Positions 44,932 through 57,106 are shown, numbered from the stretch's first letter. The stretch is DNA of 64,000 nucleotides from Chamaecrista fasciculata (GCA_003254925.1 QANZ01017749.1:115639-179638), one strand, 5' to 3'. A program made the numbers and translations. The notes: generated from the sequence alone by a model not told the origin.

Positions 44932-47900
44932 TTAAGCTCTGCACATGCAATCAGGAGCAGGATATGTATAAATGGATTGCGTCTCCTTTCTTAACCTGAT
45001 ATTTCCTTGCCTGTTCTTATGTCCGTCCAGAACTGCACTTTGAAACTCTAACCAGTCAACACTTTTATTCTGAAACAGCTGGCCCAATAGTGCCATGTTT
45101 GGTCTGATAGTTTTCAGATTCAGATAAGCTCGATGTCCCACCTAGAGATGCATCAAATGTTTCACTAAAAATTGTGAATTTCCGATTCTACTAACACCTA
45201 AAACTGGTTATAGTTATAGAATCTAAAATCAGTAGAGAATAGTTCAGTTTCAAATGGTATGTTTTATGATCGTTCTTACCAGAGCATTATGCATATTGCC
45301 CGGAGAAGCAGATATGAAGATGTCACTGTGCAGGCTCACGTAATAATCAACGGCAGCTAACAAAGATGCCTTGCCTTCAACCTTGGACCTTTCCTCAGCC
45401 GAGGCTAGGCTCTTCTTATCTTCCATTAGAGGAAATAATTTTCTTAAAGATGATATCCTAGCTTCGCCACCATAGACCTGAAAGAATATAATCAAAGTTG
45501 ATGATTAAGCCTCATCTGAAAAGCATATATTACAGTCCTGTAAGCTCTCCAAAAAGTGATTGAATTATTAAACATCTTAGAATAGGTTTCCAGGTGCTTG
45601 GACAATTAAAATTCCTATATACTAAACACTACCTAGGAGAGTAGGAGTTCTCCACAAAAGAATTTGTTCAAGAAACAATGCTTTCAAGATGGTTCATGAG
45701 CCAACGGTATGTTGAATTAATCGCGTTCATGAATTCATCAATTGTAATTTTTTCAAATAAATACTTTAATAAAATTCCATAAATATTTGTCACCAACAGA
45801 TAATCACAGGCCACCTATTATTTGCACTAGCCAAACCTTGTGAGAAGCAAGATAAAGCCGTGTTCTGTTGTTGAACCCTAAAGCTGCCAGGAGTAACCCT
45901 ATTTCTTCGGGGGTAAGTGGGCAACGACCCTGATTTCTCAACTCTTCATCGGTGAACTGAGATTTTGATACCCTTCCCTGCCAAATCACCTGCCGATATT
46001 TGGCAAGAGCAAGTTTCTCAGCTTTACCCCCACCAAAGTCACAAGATGAATGAGCAGCCATATCCTGCATTGTCATAAAAAAACGCGATAATCAATAAAG
46101 TTAAACAAGAATAAGAATTTTCAAGAAAAATACACAGTGAAGATATTACAGGACTGCATAGAAAGCATAGTTTTATCACATTTGCGTTTTATACTGTATA
46201 GATCTTCACAGTAACAATTAGCCGCCTTCCAACTACAGAAGCATTGACCATCATCATTGTTATTTTTAGTTTTAGTCAACGTCAGGTCACAATTCAAGCA
46301 CAAATAATAATAATAAGAAGTTAACTTTTGTAGTTAATTACATAATACAACGTGCATCTTAAAAAATTATAAACCTAATGCAACAAAAATGCTTTCCAAA
46401 TAAATCAGAATAAAGACCATACTTTGTCAAAACGCAGATGCAACACGACAAACTTCCTAGTCTGCTGGTCTCCAGATATATCAATCCCCCTCAGCACATT
46501 ACCATTCCCTGCTCCTTGATCTATGCTAAGTGTACGACGGAGTCGATGAACAAGGGCTTCTCCTAATTCCTTGACATGAGGGACAAAAACCAACGCTTCA
46601 AAGTTGACTTTACAACGAAGTCGCTGGATATCTGATGGCAAGTTGTTGAATGTCAAACGGTGAGAGAATGGTGCAATAGCAGCAATTCCATAACTGTATC
46701 AATGAGAAAATCAACATCATTAGAAAACTATACGTAAAAATACTTCAATATAAATAACTGGAAGAGAAAATTTACAACAACTAATTGCTTGACAAAAAAA
46801 TTGAGATTATCAAAATTTATATTGTATTTTTAGCTCTTCATGAATTATCTGATACTAAATATACCCATAACAACTATTAGTGTATGAGACAGACAGAAAG
46901 CAGGTGGCCACAAGAGCATAAGCTCATCCTGGAAAATCTTTACACTAGAAAAATGCATTTTGAGTCTCTAACTATTATTATATAAAACATATTCTGGTAA
47001 GTCATTCCTAAAAGTTAAATGAAACCTTAAACCATTAATTTCAAAATAAGGTTCTATCTTACAAAACTAATGCCTTGATTAGTAAGAGAGTTTACATTTC
47101 CCTACAAGACCAAGCCTTCACATTTGGATGGATTTCATGAGTTGACCCAATATTTGTCCTCAAAATATCTGCCTAGGCTTCTTTATTGTCTTATGTTTTT
47201 CACCGAAGCCATTTCTTATTGGGAAATCACTTTATATGCTCACTATTGAAGTTCCTATATCAAAATCATAGTCTCGAGAAGTGATGGCAGCCAGTTATAT
47301 GTTGGAAATCAACTCGAGTCACCAGCAACAAAGATCATAATAATCATAGAAAGCTTGTTAGTCATATTTAAAGACGACAGAAGTAACCATCCAAATACAG
47401 AAATACCTTTAGTGGAACAAACTGACATCATTTGAAAAGAAAAGGTTATCTATATGGAATATTCAGAGGATAAACAGTTTACGTACCTATTAAGTACAGG
47501 CAAGACATTTTCTATATACCAGTCAGCAGTAGCATGAACTGGTGCTGTTTTAATCCGGGTAGCTCTTATGCCGGTGGCATAATACTCCCTTGTGCTCCAA
47601 GAATAGTCACTGGGAAGCTCTTTCACTATAGATACCTCATTACGGAGGGCATCAATGAAGTGGTCCACATCAAATATTTCTGCAAATGAACTGTAGAAGC
47701 ATAACAGCTCACAGTTTTCAATAGAAAAAAGAGAAGGTTGGAACAACGGTAAACAAAGATATACCTTGAATCTTGCCAAACAGGATTCACTTCAAAATGT
47801 GGAATCACCAATGTCGCATTCAAAACTTTAGCAACAGCAACAGCATCGCATATCTTTCAAAGTGAAATTGAGGGGGAGAATATCAGATAAGTGATCAATT

Positions 47901-48946
47901 GCTAAGGCAGATATTTTACGACTGATCACCATAACAAGATACACGATGATAAATAAACTACTTATCCTTAGAGACATACTCCATCACTTTGATCAAATTA
48001 CATCCTTCCAACAGATACATACCCCCATCTTCTGTTGGTTCAACCCTCCATCAAGGAAAACCTGGATATAACCCTGAGATTTTTCAGGTAGTGCTGCAAG
48101 CAATTAAAAGTGAACATGTAAAATAGAAGCCTCTATTGCCAAATTATAAAACTCACATTTCCAAGAGATATATTCATCATAGGCTTTCATGTATTTTGGT
48201 TCACTTTTCGCACTTACAAGGTAACTTTGGCGACTCAGTACATGGTTTCCATCCTTGGCTCACCAATGGAGACCAGAGGCTGATTTGTTGGTCAATAGAC
48301 TGGAACAAGTGATGAAAGAAAATACAAATTTATAAAGAAATGCTCAATCATTTATTTAAAAATACAGAAAAAGTAAGAAGGGCCAAGTTGATGTCTACTT
48401 ACAAATTGGCGCTGCAAAGCACCATTTAGTAGATTTACGTGCATAGGTTTTGGAGCATTCCACTCCTGCAATGCAATGGCCACACCATTAAAACTACAAA
48501 CTCGTTTGAAAAAACAGAATACAATATAGAATTGGAGGCCAAGAAAGCTATTAACTTCAAGAACAGAAATGAAATGCCAGGATTTATTTTAAAAACAAAT
48601 AAAATTTCCATAAGCTGTGACGGCACTGATGAATGCAAATAATTCCAAAAGCTGATATTCAAGATTTCTTCTAAGTTCCCCACACCAATAAAATCACAAT
48701 TCTCTCGCAGAACCGCCCTCTGACATTGTTCCACCACCGATTTCCATGTAAATCGCAGCTTGCAATTAAACAAAGGAAACAAAAAGGAAAAGAGCGACTC
48801 ACAGAGAACATGGAAGGTGAAGCCCGACCTAATGGGCCAAACAAATTGGGAAAGAAAACGGGCAACAGAATTACGAAAACCCCAGCGAAGGCTGCTTTTT
48901 GAGAGTGGCCTAGCTGGTCGTATAAGAAAGGCTTTGTCGTCGCCAT
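44932..48946 (-). CDS. O-fucosyltransferase family protein (10 exons)
   Basis: Plant GT106/DUF246-type putative O-fucosyltransferase, a Golgi type II membrane glycosyltransferase; members act on cell-wall polysaccharides or proteins, and the substrate cannot be told from sequence. Exons from the 5' end: 48803-48946, 48403-48465, 48218-48299, 48023-48093, 47765-47853, 47487-47690, 46423-46693, 45837-46064, 45280-45477, 44932-45141; 519 residues, typical length. Residues ~17-37 are one membrane anchor (AFAGVFVILLPVFFP). Family blocks in order: QVFLDGGLNQQKMGICDAVA, LNATLVIPHFEVNPVWQDSS with FAEIFDVDHFI, VVLHLRFDKDMAAHSSC (the HxRFE-like donor-binding block), CPLTPEEIGLLLAALGF, and ISASPGNMHNAL near the end. 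All introns are GT-AG and phases close. The gene looks intact. Confidence 0.92.
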
Positions 48947-50076
48947 GAGAATCTCAAATTCTCAGATCAGTGAATCATAGGAAGAATTTTACATGTTGGA
49001 GTGAGTGATAAGTGTAATGGTACTAGATCGTCATTTGCCCCGGGAGAATCAACCGCCAGAGGAAAGTTCTGTCCTGTGATTCCGTTCTTTGTTGGCTCGT
49101 GGTAGGGAAATTGGAGAAATATTAAGAACTTTTACTACGTTGTTCTCAGAGATTTCCTCTTTGTCAACTAAAAAATCCAAACCGAAGGGTTACCATTAAT
49201 ACTGATTTGGTCATTTGGATCCTCGAGGCGAGGTAGGAAAATATACAGGGTGAAATTCCTTAAAATTTTGGGTAATTACGTGGTTGTTCTATGAACCAAT
49301 TTTATTTTGGTACCTCATTCTTTTAAAAGTGACATTTTGGTACCTTAATTTTTGCATCTTAACATTTTGGTACCTTGTTTTTTTTTAAAAGTGACATTTT
49401 GGTACTTTGTTCTTTGCACCGTTAACACTTTGGTACCCTTTTTATGAACCGATTTCACTTTAATATCATGTTCTTTCACGATTTATTACCATATCTTTGT
49501 TTGGGTACCAAAATGTTAATTAATGGTGCAAAGAACAAGGCACCAAAACGTCACTTTTAAAATAACAGGGTATCAAAATATTAAAGTGTAAAGAATATGG
49601 TACCAAAGTATCACTTTTGAAAGAACAAGGTATCAGAGTGAAATCGATCCATCGAATAGGGTACCAAAGTGCAATTTACCCTAAATTAATTTTAGTAAGT
49701 ACTACTTAGTAAAAATGTATACTTTAACTCAATTCTTATATCGGAAAATATACTCGTATTAACTAAAATTAACATTTAAAAATCACGTAATAGTCATAAA
49801 TTACTTTTTTAGTTTTTTTAATCATTTTCTTATATTCTCTTTTAGGGGTTACACTTTGTAATAATTTGAAGATTAAATTGATATATCTAAAAATTCGCAT
49901 ATCAAAATTTCAATTAAGCAGAAATTATACATAGTTTCGATATACTAGAGATTCCAATCCCTGCAGGAGAAGGAAGGTCTTGACTCTTGAGTACCGTTTA
50001 ATAATGTGATTATGAGTATGGATACTTGAAATCAGTATTCAGAACCAAGATACACTGGGAACGATTTTATGAACTA
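48947..50076. other. Spacer upstream of the O-fucosyltransferase gene
   Basis: Holds the O-fucosyltransferase promoter. 49270-49681 is an inverted-repeat Mutator-type element (gggtaattacgtgg on the left; caaagtgcaatttaccc on the right) with many ggtacc words; its flanks taaaatttt and taaattaat match only at 6 of 9 bases. Nothing else recognised. Confidence 0.5.
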
Positions 50077-50085
50077 AAACATTTA

Positions 50086-51133
50086 GGATAAATTACAAAT
50101 TAAATACATGTGGTTTGGCCGAATCTCACATTACTGCCGTGTGGTTTAAAAAATTACATTTTAGGTACCTGAGATGTGTGCCATTTAACAATTAGAGTAC
50201 CTGTGGTTTTATTCTGTCAATTTTAACAGAAAATGATGACGTGGCGCTCAAGTGAGTCAGTGAAAAATCAAATTTTGGTCCACGAACTATGAGATAAGTT
50301 TCACTTTGGTCCTAAAACTATTTTTTATTTCATTTTGGTCCTCAAACTTTCATAATTGTTCCGTTTTTCATCCCAAAAATGTTATTTCATATGGTTTACA
50401 CTGCTATTTCGAACCTAAATAATTAAGATGAATCATTTCTCTCTCAAATATAGAGGTAATCACGAGCTGGACTTGAGACTCGACCCGGTTAGACTAAGGG
50501 CGGGCCATCGGGTCTAACTGAGCCAAACTTGGTTACTTCATTTTTTAAAAAAAAAATCATATTTTTTATTTAACCAATTTATTTATTTTATGTATTTTTT
50601 ATATTTTTGTTCACCCCTACTCAAATACGTAATAATAAATGAGTTAAAAAAGAGGGAAAGAGAAATTTTCATTCTTAATTACAAATTGGTGATAAATTTT
50701 TATTTCTAATTTATGACTAAAAATAATGGTGAAAATTTCGATAAAATCACATTTTAGAAATCACAACGGAAAAAATGTGAAAGTTTAAGGACAAAAATGA
50801 AACAAAAAATAACTTTTATGACCAAAATGAAACTTACCCCATAGTTTGAGAACCAAAAATGAAATTTTAACCTTGGAGTGGAAACCAACGACTAAGATGC
50901 AAGAGAAACCAACGGTTAAGATATAATAGAAATCGACAGTTAAGATACATTGAAAATCGATGGCTAAGATTACGGCACGTCAGCATTTTCCCTACAAACT
51001 TACGGAACAAAAACAAAGGTAGCCTAATTGCTAAACGGCACACATCTCAGGTACCTAAAGTGCAATTTTTCAAGCCACACGGCAGTGATGTGAAATTCGG
51101 TCTAACCACGAGTACTTAATTTATAATTTACCC
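50086..51133. mobile_element. Mutator-like element, 1,048 bp
   Basis: Inverted ends ggataaattacaaattaaat and aatttataatttaccc, and a perfect 9-bp target duplication aaacattta at 50077-50085 and 51134-51142. The terminal repeats (~180 bp) pair as far as the gacgtggcgc / gcacgtcagc words. The centre carries a second inverted-repeat unit (about 50265-50870, tttggtcc ... accaaaa words) and a short tandem array at 50880-50975. No transposase and no recognisable host gene. Confidence 0.85.
50880..50975. repeat. ~25-bp tandem array, four units
   Basis: Four adjacent diverged copies of gaaaccaacggttaagatac inside the 50086-51133 element. Confidence 0.75.
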
Positions 51134-51307
51134 AAACATTTATTTACTATTAATTTAGGATTGTAGTTTATCTAACGATGCTTACATTTCTACATTAATG
51201 CCACAGAGACAACCAATAACAACAAGGGCCCCAATGTCATCATATACACATCTTGGCAAAGTAAAACCTAAGCATCATTGAAGATAGAAGTCATCCACAT
51301 CCGTAAG

Positions 51308-53494
51308 TTACAAACAGGGTTCTTTTTTCAGACTTCCCAAAGAATCACTTTCACTTTCCAATGGCATAAGCCGCCTTCTCTTTGCAGCTTGTTCCTCACA
51401 AATTTCATTCCCCGTTTGGACATCACTCGTGTCCTTCTCATCAACTACGTCAGAATCTTGATGCACGGGAAGGGCTTCATTCTTGTTGCTACCACACATC
51501 ATAATGGAGTCTTCCGAACATCCCAAGACAGTTGATGTGGGAAAGTTGCTAATAGTGCGGGCAGAGCCAGAAATTTCTGTTAACGTATCAAAATTTTCTA
51601 TGGATGAACAGTTGTTGTATTCATCTTGTTTTTTGTCTTCAGATGATCCTGCTTCATTTCCAACGGGGAAATTTTGAATTACCCCTATGTCATCTGAATC
51701 ATCAGAGGCACAACCTGATGCGTCCCGTGAAGACTCAGCCTTGTCACGTTCTGCTTGTATAGTGATTTCTGGTTGATGACAAGTCTCAAATCCACCACTA
51801 TCTCTAGATAAGTAAGGCAACTCACAGGTTTGCGGTGTAATTGCAGCCACTTGCTGGAAGTTAGCATCTGTTGTCAGATACATAAATTGTTCGCCGGTTT
51901 CTGTACCTTCCTATGAAAGGAGAAGGAAAGAAGGAAATAATTTGGGAGAGGGAGAGAGAGAAGGGGGGATTAGTATTGCATTATCAAGGTAAAAAAATAA
52001 TATTAATAATAGAAACCATATGAACTGTGATGTGATTATAATCATTATTATATTAAGAAAAAAAAAATATCGTCTCATAGAATGTAAGGCAGACAGCATT
52101 ATTACACAGTCAGTTCGAGATGACTATAATCATTGCAGAACCAGAACGATGTTCACATCTTTATGCACCTTAAACGGGCTTCACAAGAGACAAGTAAACA
52201 TGGCCTGAAGCACTTAACCGGTAAAAGAGGTGAAGGTAAGAAAAGTTTAGCATTATCACATTCACAGATGATGGAACAAGTCAGTGGACAGTGGCGTGGA
52301 AAGACAAACATCTCAAGGCAATTTCTTAAAATCATTGAAGCCTAGGCTATGAATAATTTAAGGTAGGGCTGGGGAGTATGGTGCAAGCAAGTTCAAGTGG
52401 CATGAAAACTATGAAGCCTACAAAAGCACGGGCGTGAAGAAGCTCCAGAAATATCAACAGCACAAATGCACACAAAGACACGTATACAAGCAAAGTAAAT
52501 ACCTCTATTGGAAACATTGAACCATTAAGACGGTAATCAGATGATTTATGGTGAAAAGATTGGCATTGTTCAAGCAGTTCCCCAGCAGTAGCACCGGGCT
52601 CAAAAAGATCCCTGAGAACCATGCCAGAATGAGGATCCAAAGATGATGATGGCGATAATAAAGTAATCTCAATTCCCTGACCAGCATGAGAAGTTGTTGG
52701 CTCCCCAATGACACCAGAATCAAACCCCTTTCCAAGAAAATGAACTCCTGTTCTGTTCTCATTATTTTCTATGTAGTGGTGATCATCACTGTATTCAGTG
52801 GTAGAGACACCAGATCGATCTTTCAGTAGTTTAAAGATTAACTTCTGGATAAGAGTTCGCTTAAGATAAGCCTCTTCAGGTAGAAACCATTCCACATTGA
52901 GCTGGAGGATTTTTGGCTATGTTAGGTCAAATCTTTACAAGAAATCATCAGAAACAATAGAAAAGTGATACTAACACCATGAAATGTTAAAATATGATTG
53001 CATAAAAGACAAAAACAATTCTTTCACAGAAAGAGCCCAAGAGAAAGCAAAAGAAAAAGGTATGCCACTTACAAAGTTGGAAAACTTGGTTAGTTTGAGT
53101 GGGTTAAAATTCTCAGGAACTTCAGCCAGGAAAAGCTCTAGATAATGTAACAGGAAAAGGCCACAATCATATGCGTTCTCTTGCTGTGGCAACTGTCATC
53201 GGATTCAGTCTCAAAAAATTAGTAATAGCTCAAGAAGGCATCTCTTGACAATTCACAATAAATCTAAGCCATGAACACAGGAAGCATAACATATACATAT
53301 CCAATTTTAAAAGGGAAAGAATTTGGGAAAATGTATCAAATTGTAGGATTTTTCTTGATTGCACCTAATCTGAAGGTCATCAAATGCTAGTAAGCAATAC
53401 CGCAAGTGGGAGAAAACGCATATGGGAGAATCTTGATGAAAGGTCTTCATGCCATTTATCCTTTTGCCTCTCTTTCCATTCTTCCCGCAAGTAA
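51308..53494 (-). pseudogene. ULP2-type SUMO protease, 5'-truncated
   Basis: 3' part of a C48-family ubiquitin-like-specific protease. Readable exons from the 5' side: 53401-53494, 53073-53192, 52503-52901, 51308-51910, with GT-AG borders and continuous phase (about 405 codons). The second exon has QQENAYDCGLFLLHYLEL, which contains the oxyanion-hole Gln and the catalytic Cys; the first has SYLREEWKER and RFLPLA, typical just before it. The third and fourth exons are the long acidic/serine-rich C-terminal tail with a basic AAKRRR patch. The exons that should carry the start, SUMO-contact region and catalytic His (HWSL) and Asp are not found upstream. Only 182 bp separate the first exon from a Mutator-like element and further repeats. 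Either the gene was cut by rearrangement or a very large intron continues beyond what I can see. Confidence 0.75.
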
Positions 53495-53676
53495 CTGTTA
53501 ATTAACAAAGGGAACAAATCAACATATAGTACAGTAAAAAAAAAAAAAAAGTAATATAACAAAGGAAGACTGAGGGAAACTAATCAAGGCCACGACCACA
53601 TGTACATTTGGCTATTTAATTTGTTCTACAGTCATCACTCATAATCAAAGATAACATAATCATGACATATTCACAT

Positions 53677-54743
53677 GGGTAAATTACAAATTAGGGTCCT
53701 GTGGTTTGGCCCCGTTTCAGATAGGGTACATGTGGTTTGAAAAGTTTCAAATGGGGGCCTGAGGTTTACGCCGTTTGCAAAATGGGGTCTAGGTGCTTTT
53801 GACTGTTAAAAATAACGGTGCACGTGGTAACCTGACTGCAGAAATTCCTCAGAATTCACCATGGGCGCTCTCGATCACATTTCTGAATTCTTCGACTGTT
53901 CCTCTGGCAGCTCCAAGCTCAAGAAGCGCAAGCAATTCCAAGTATATTTATATTCTCTCCTAGGGTTTAAGATCTTCCGAATCTGATTCTCCAAGTTACT
54001 GTCAAGTTCGCGATGTCAATTTCGTACATATACTCGAATGTTGAATCTGAATCCTCTGATTTCGCTTCCTATGCATTTTTCTGTAATTTTGAGACAGAGA
54101 GATTGAATTGAAAAAAATGAAACTGAGTTTTAATTTGTTTGTGGAAGTATACATACATATATTTCCTAGGGTTTAAGATCTTCTGAATCTGATTCTGATA
54201 TGAATTTCGTATATATACTTGAATGTTTCAATTTGTTTGAGGAAGTATTTTTTTTATTCTTCTAGATCTGGAGGTTCGATTTGATTTCTGTTCTGTTCTG
54301 TGATTAATCGATTTGATTAATTAATTGTTCAGACGGTGGAGGTGAAGGTGAAGATGGACTGCGAAGGATGCGAGAGAAAGGTGAAGAAGGCGGTGGAAGG
54401 CATGAAAGGCGTGAGTCAAGTAGATGTCGCGAGAGAGAACGAAGATGAGTTCGAGAGACTGAAGGTGAAGAACGAAGGTGAAGGCTGCCCGGGTTCGTGC
54501 GAGAGAGATGAGAATGAAGGTGATTGGAAGGCAAATTAGGATTTGAGCAAAAAAAAAAATANAAAAAAAAAAAAAAACAAACAGAAGTCAGGTTTAGGGT
54601 ACCGTTATTTTTAACAGTCAAAAGCACCTAGACCCCATTTTGCAAACGGCGTAAACCTCAGGCCCCAATTTAAAACTTTTCAAACCACATGTACCCTATC
54701 TGAAACGGGGCCAAACCACAGGACCCTAATTTGTAATTTACCC
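53677..54743 (+). mobile_element. Pack-MULE-like element carrying a HIPP gene fragment
   Basis: 1,067 bp with ~143-bp nearly perfect terminal inverted repeats (53677-53819 and 54601-54743) starting gggtaaattacaaattaggg, the same end style as the element at 10706. The interior holds exon 1, an intron and part of exon 2 of a heavy-metal-associated isoprenylated plant protein gene, in the same orientation. No transposase. The expected 9-bp duplication is not visible (tattcacat on the left, aaaaaaatt on the right; the right flank was reshaped by the insertion at 54754), so the class assignment rests on the end sequence and length of the repeats. Confidence 0.78.
53861..54539 (+). pseudogene. Captured HIPP (heavy-metal-associated) fragment, chimeric
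   Basis: Exon 1 (53861-53941) encodes MGALDHISEFFDCSSGSSKL plus a KKRK patch, the conserved start of the HIPP subfamily. A 391-bp GT-AG intron (53942-54332) follows. Exon 2 (54333-54539) continues with the heavy-metal-associated domain: EVKVKMDCEGCERKVKKAV, containing the metal-binding C-x-x-C, then GMKGVSQVDV. Native proteins continue with the rest of the domain and end in a CaaX isoprenylation box. Here the sequence changes after VDV to an unrelated Glu/Arg-rich tail of 31 residues and stops, so both the second half of the domain and the CaaX box are missing. Total 95 codons. The retained intron shows capture from genomic DNA. Native HIPPs bind metals or act as chaperones. Confidence 0.8.
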
Positions 54744-54753
54744 AAAAAAATTT

Positions 54754-55286
54754 GGTCAAAGTGCACCTTTGATCTCATATCTTTTACTCAGATTTCAATT
54801 TGGTCCCGTATATTTTTTGTTTCACTTTTGGTCCCATATTTTTGTTTAAGTTTTAATTTGGTCCCGTATCTTTTTTATCACACTTTTATTCCCGTATTTT
54901 TTTGTCATGTTGCAGAATTGGTTTCATATCTTTGCAAAAGGTTCTACATTGTGTGATTAACGATAAAACTTTTTGCAAAGATATGAGACCTATTAGGATC
55001 AAGTTCTTACCCCTAGGTCAAAAGTTATAGTTGTTAGCAAGGACGCAACTCTATTTCCTTAACTACAATAAAGCAGACGTCGAAGCATCACGGTTCGACT
55101 ATGACTTAGCTTCATACCTGAGCCTCTGTCATGGGACAATTGATGGCACACATTGGCTAACAAAATCAATTTGCAATAAAAAAAATAAGAGACCAATGAT
55201 GCACCTAACTAAAAGTGCAGCAAAAAAAATACAGGACCAAATTGAGACTTGAGAAAAACATATGGGACTAGAAATACACTTCGGCC
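54754..55286. mobile_element. Mutator-type element, 'ggtcaaagt' family
   Basis: 533 bp with ends ggtcaaagtgcacctttgat and ctagaaatacacttcggcc and a perfect 9-bp duplication aaaaaattt (54745-54753 and 55287-55295). It landed two bases outside the HIPP-carrying element. The middle, about 55000-55180, has unrelated sequence of higher GC that is open for 73 codons but has no domain I recognise. Confidence 0.82.
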
Positions 55287-55295
55287 AAAAAATTT

Positions 55296-55751
55296 GATGT
55301 CACAAAACCTGTCTGGTTTCCTCTATTCCTATATGTGGCAGCAATGAATGAGGAAGTAGAGAAAAAAAGAAAAATTATATATTTGTTTAATATCTATGCC
55401 TTTAATTTGTTGTTAATTTCTTAGAATTACAAAAAAAAATTAAAAAGAAAATCATTAATGATGCATAATTGCATATTAAATTGCTAAATATCATCACGAA
55501 CGGGGTATAGATATATATACAAAGGACTTGGGGATTGAGATATAAGTGCATGTGTGGGGTTTTTTTTTTTTTGTTTNAATAATTTATTTTATATTATAGT
55601 TTTAAAAGACTGACTAGAAAACTCTTCAAACATATATAATAGTATAGATATATCTATTAACTTATGGATAAATAGTTTATATTTATATTGTATCAATTTT
55701 TCATCTTCCATTTTCAACGGCTCCGGATAAAAATATATTTCGTCCAGTATA
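55296..55751. other. Intergenic, AT-rich
   Basis: No gene recognised. One ambiguous base at 55577 after a T homopolymer. Confidence 0.45.
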
Positions 55752-56580
55752 TCGTTATGAATGGATGATATCCAATTTTCTTTTAAACAAAATTTGTTGT
55801 GTTTATTATTTAACTTGAATGACAAAGGAAGTGATGATGATGGGAACACAATTGGAAGACTTGGTCATAAATAATAGGGCAAAATGTGTTGGAAATTATA
55901 TGTGTATTAATCAAGATTAAGAAAGAGCTAGGAGACTTGAGATATGTGTTATTTGCTAACAGTTCCAAACTCATTTTAGAGATTCATTTAACTTTATCTG
56001 CATTGATGACCTTTCAACTTAATGAAAAATAATCCGTTAAAAGTATTTTATACATCTTGACTCGTTGTCTTTAGACTTGTAGCGCTCTTAAATTTTATCC
56101 TATAGTTAGACGAGAGAGATATTACGGAATTTGCTCATTTGTACAATCTATTTTTTGAGTTTATAAATTTGTCCTTGTTTATTGACCATCACAATTCGAT
56201 AAAAAGGACCCGTTAAAGGTAACATCAAAGCTTTAGACTCGTTAGTTAATTTGAACTTGAAACAAAAGTGATATAACCACATGTTGGGACCAAATAGTAA
56301 AACTTTTGATAAACTTATAGAACTAAAATTGCAAAAAAGAAATAATAATAATTAAATAAAGAGTTGAATTACAATTTACCTCAAATATAAATGACTACAT
56401 AAAAATGAATTTTGGCCTAAGATAATAATATAAATAGATATTATATATATTAAAAAGCATCGGTCTGTACGTCAAGGCGTTTGTCGTCATACCATATGAT
56501 CACCTTGTAAAACGTAAATTATTGTATGCATATTAATTTTTTTTTGGTAAAATATGCCTATTAGTTTGTTGGACCTAAGC
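55752..56580. repeat. Diverged local duplication, copy 1
   Basis: Two blocks match copy 2 in the same order and orientation: 55752-55890 (atggatgatatccaattttc, caaaatttgttgtgtttatt, gaagtgatgatg) and 56455-56560 (ggtctgtacgtcaaggcgtt, atatgatcaccttgtaaaac). The material between differs because of independent insertions. Confidence 0.75.
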
Positions 56581-56822
56581 AATTCGCTTTCATATAGGGT
56601 TAAATGGGTTGTGTTCATCAAGTTCGATTGGATTAGATTAATGAGTTTCGGATTGACTTCAAGTTGTAATCAATAGTCTTTGACCATCATCAAATTATAG
56701 ATATATAGCACTATCAAAGATAATATAATAATCAATGAAAAGAAAATACAATTAAAGAGCTGAGTTGAGATGTGTTAGCTACTTTTAGTTCCGGCAGTTT
56801 ATATAAACTTTTGAGTAAATTA

Positions 56823-57049
56823 CTAATTTGGTTTTTGAAAGACCACCGAGCTAACAATTTAATCTCTAAAATATTAAAATGTACAGTTATAATTTTTGAA
56901 AGATCAAAATGGTATATTATTTAGTCCAATAAAAGGGCTAATTAATATATCATTTTGATCTTTCAGGGATTAAATTTTTACATCTCAATCTTTTAGGGAC
57001 TGGGTTATCAAATTAGTAATTTTTTAGGAACTAAATTATTAGTTTACTC
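56823..57049. mobile_element. Mutator-type MITE, 'gagtaaact' family
   Basis: 227 bp, ends gagtaaattactaatttggt and aaattattagtttactc, flanked by taaactttt (56814-56822) and tgaactttt (57050-57058), 8 of 9 matching. Close relative of the element at 60493-60759 in the trehalase gene. Confidence 0.78.
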
Positions 57050-57106
57050 TGAACTTTTCTATATAAATATTTTAACAAAATAAATGTTTTTGTACATACT
57101 GTTGTG

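Noticed and set aside
48061..48062. Possible extra intron in the O-fucosyltransferase gene at cag|gtttt
   Set aside because: The downstream sequence continues the same conserved block (QVFLDGGLNQQ) without a gap, so the GT is coding.
49270..49681. Mutator-type element with a claimed 9-bp duplication
   Set aside because: The inverted ends are real but the flanks agree at only 6 of 9 bases in AT-rich DNA, so I do not count a target duplication.
55031..55252. 73-codon frame inside the 54754-55286 element
   Set aside because: Lies within a delimited MITE-like element and shows no recognisable domain; kept only as a remark.
7947..55577. Single ambiguous bases at 7947, 20346, 21051, 24703, 30730, 54562 and 55577
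   Set aside because: They sit mostly beside homopolymers or repeats and look like assembly-polishing artefacts, not biology.
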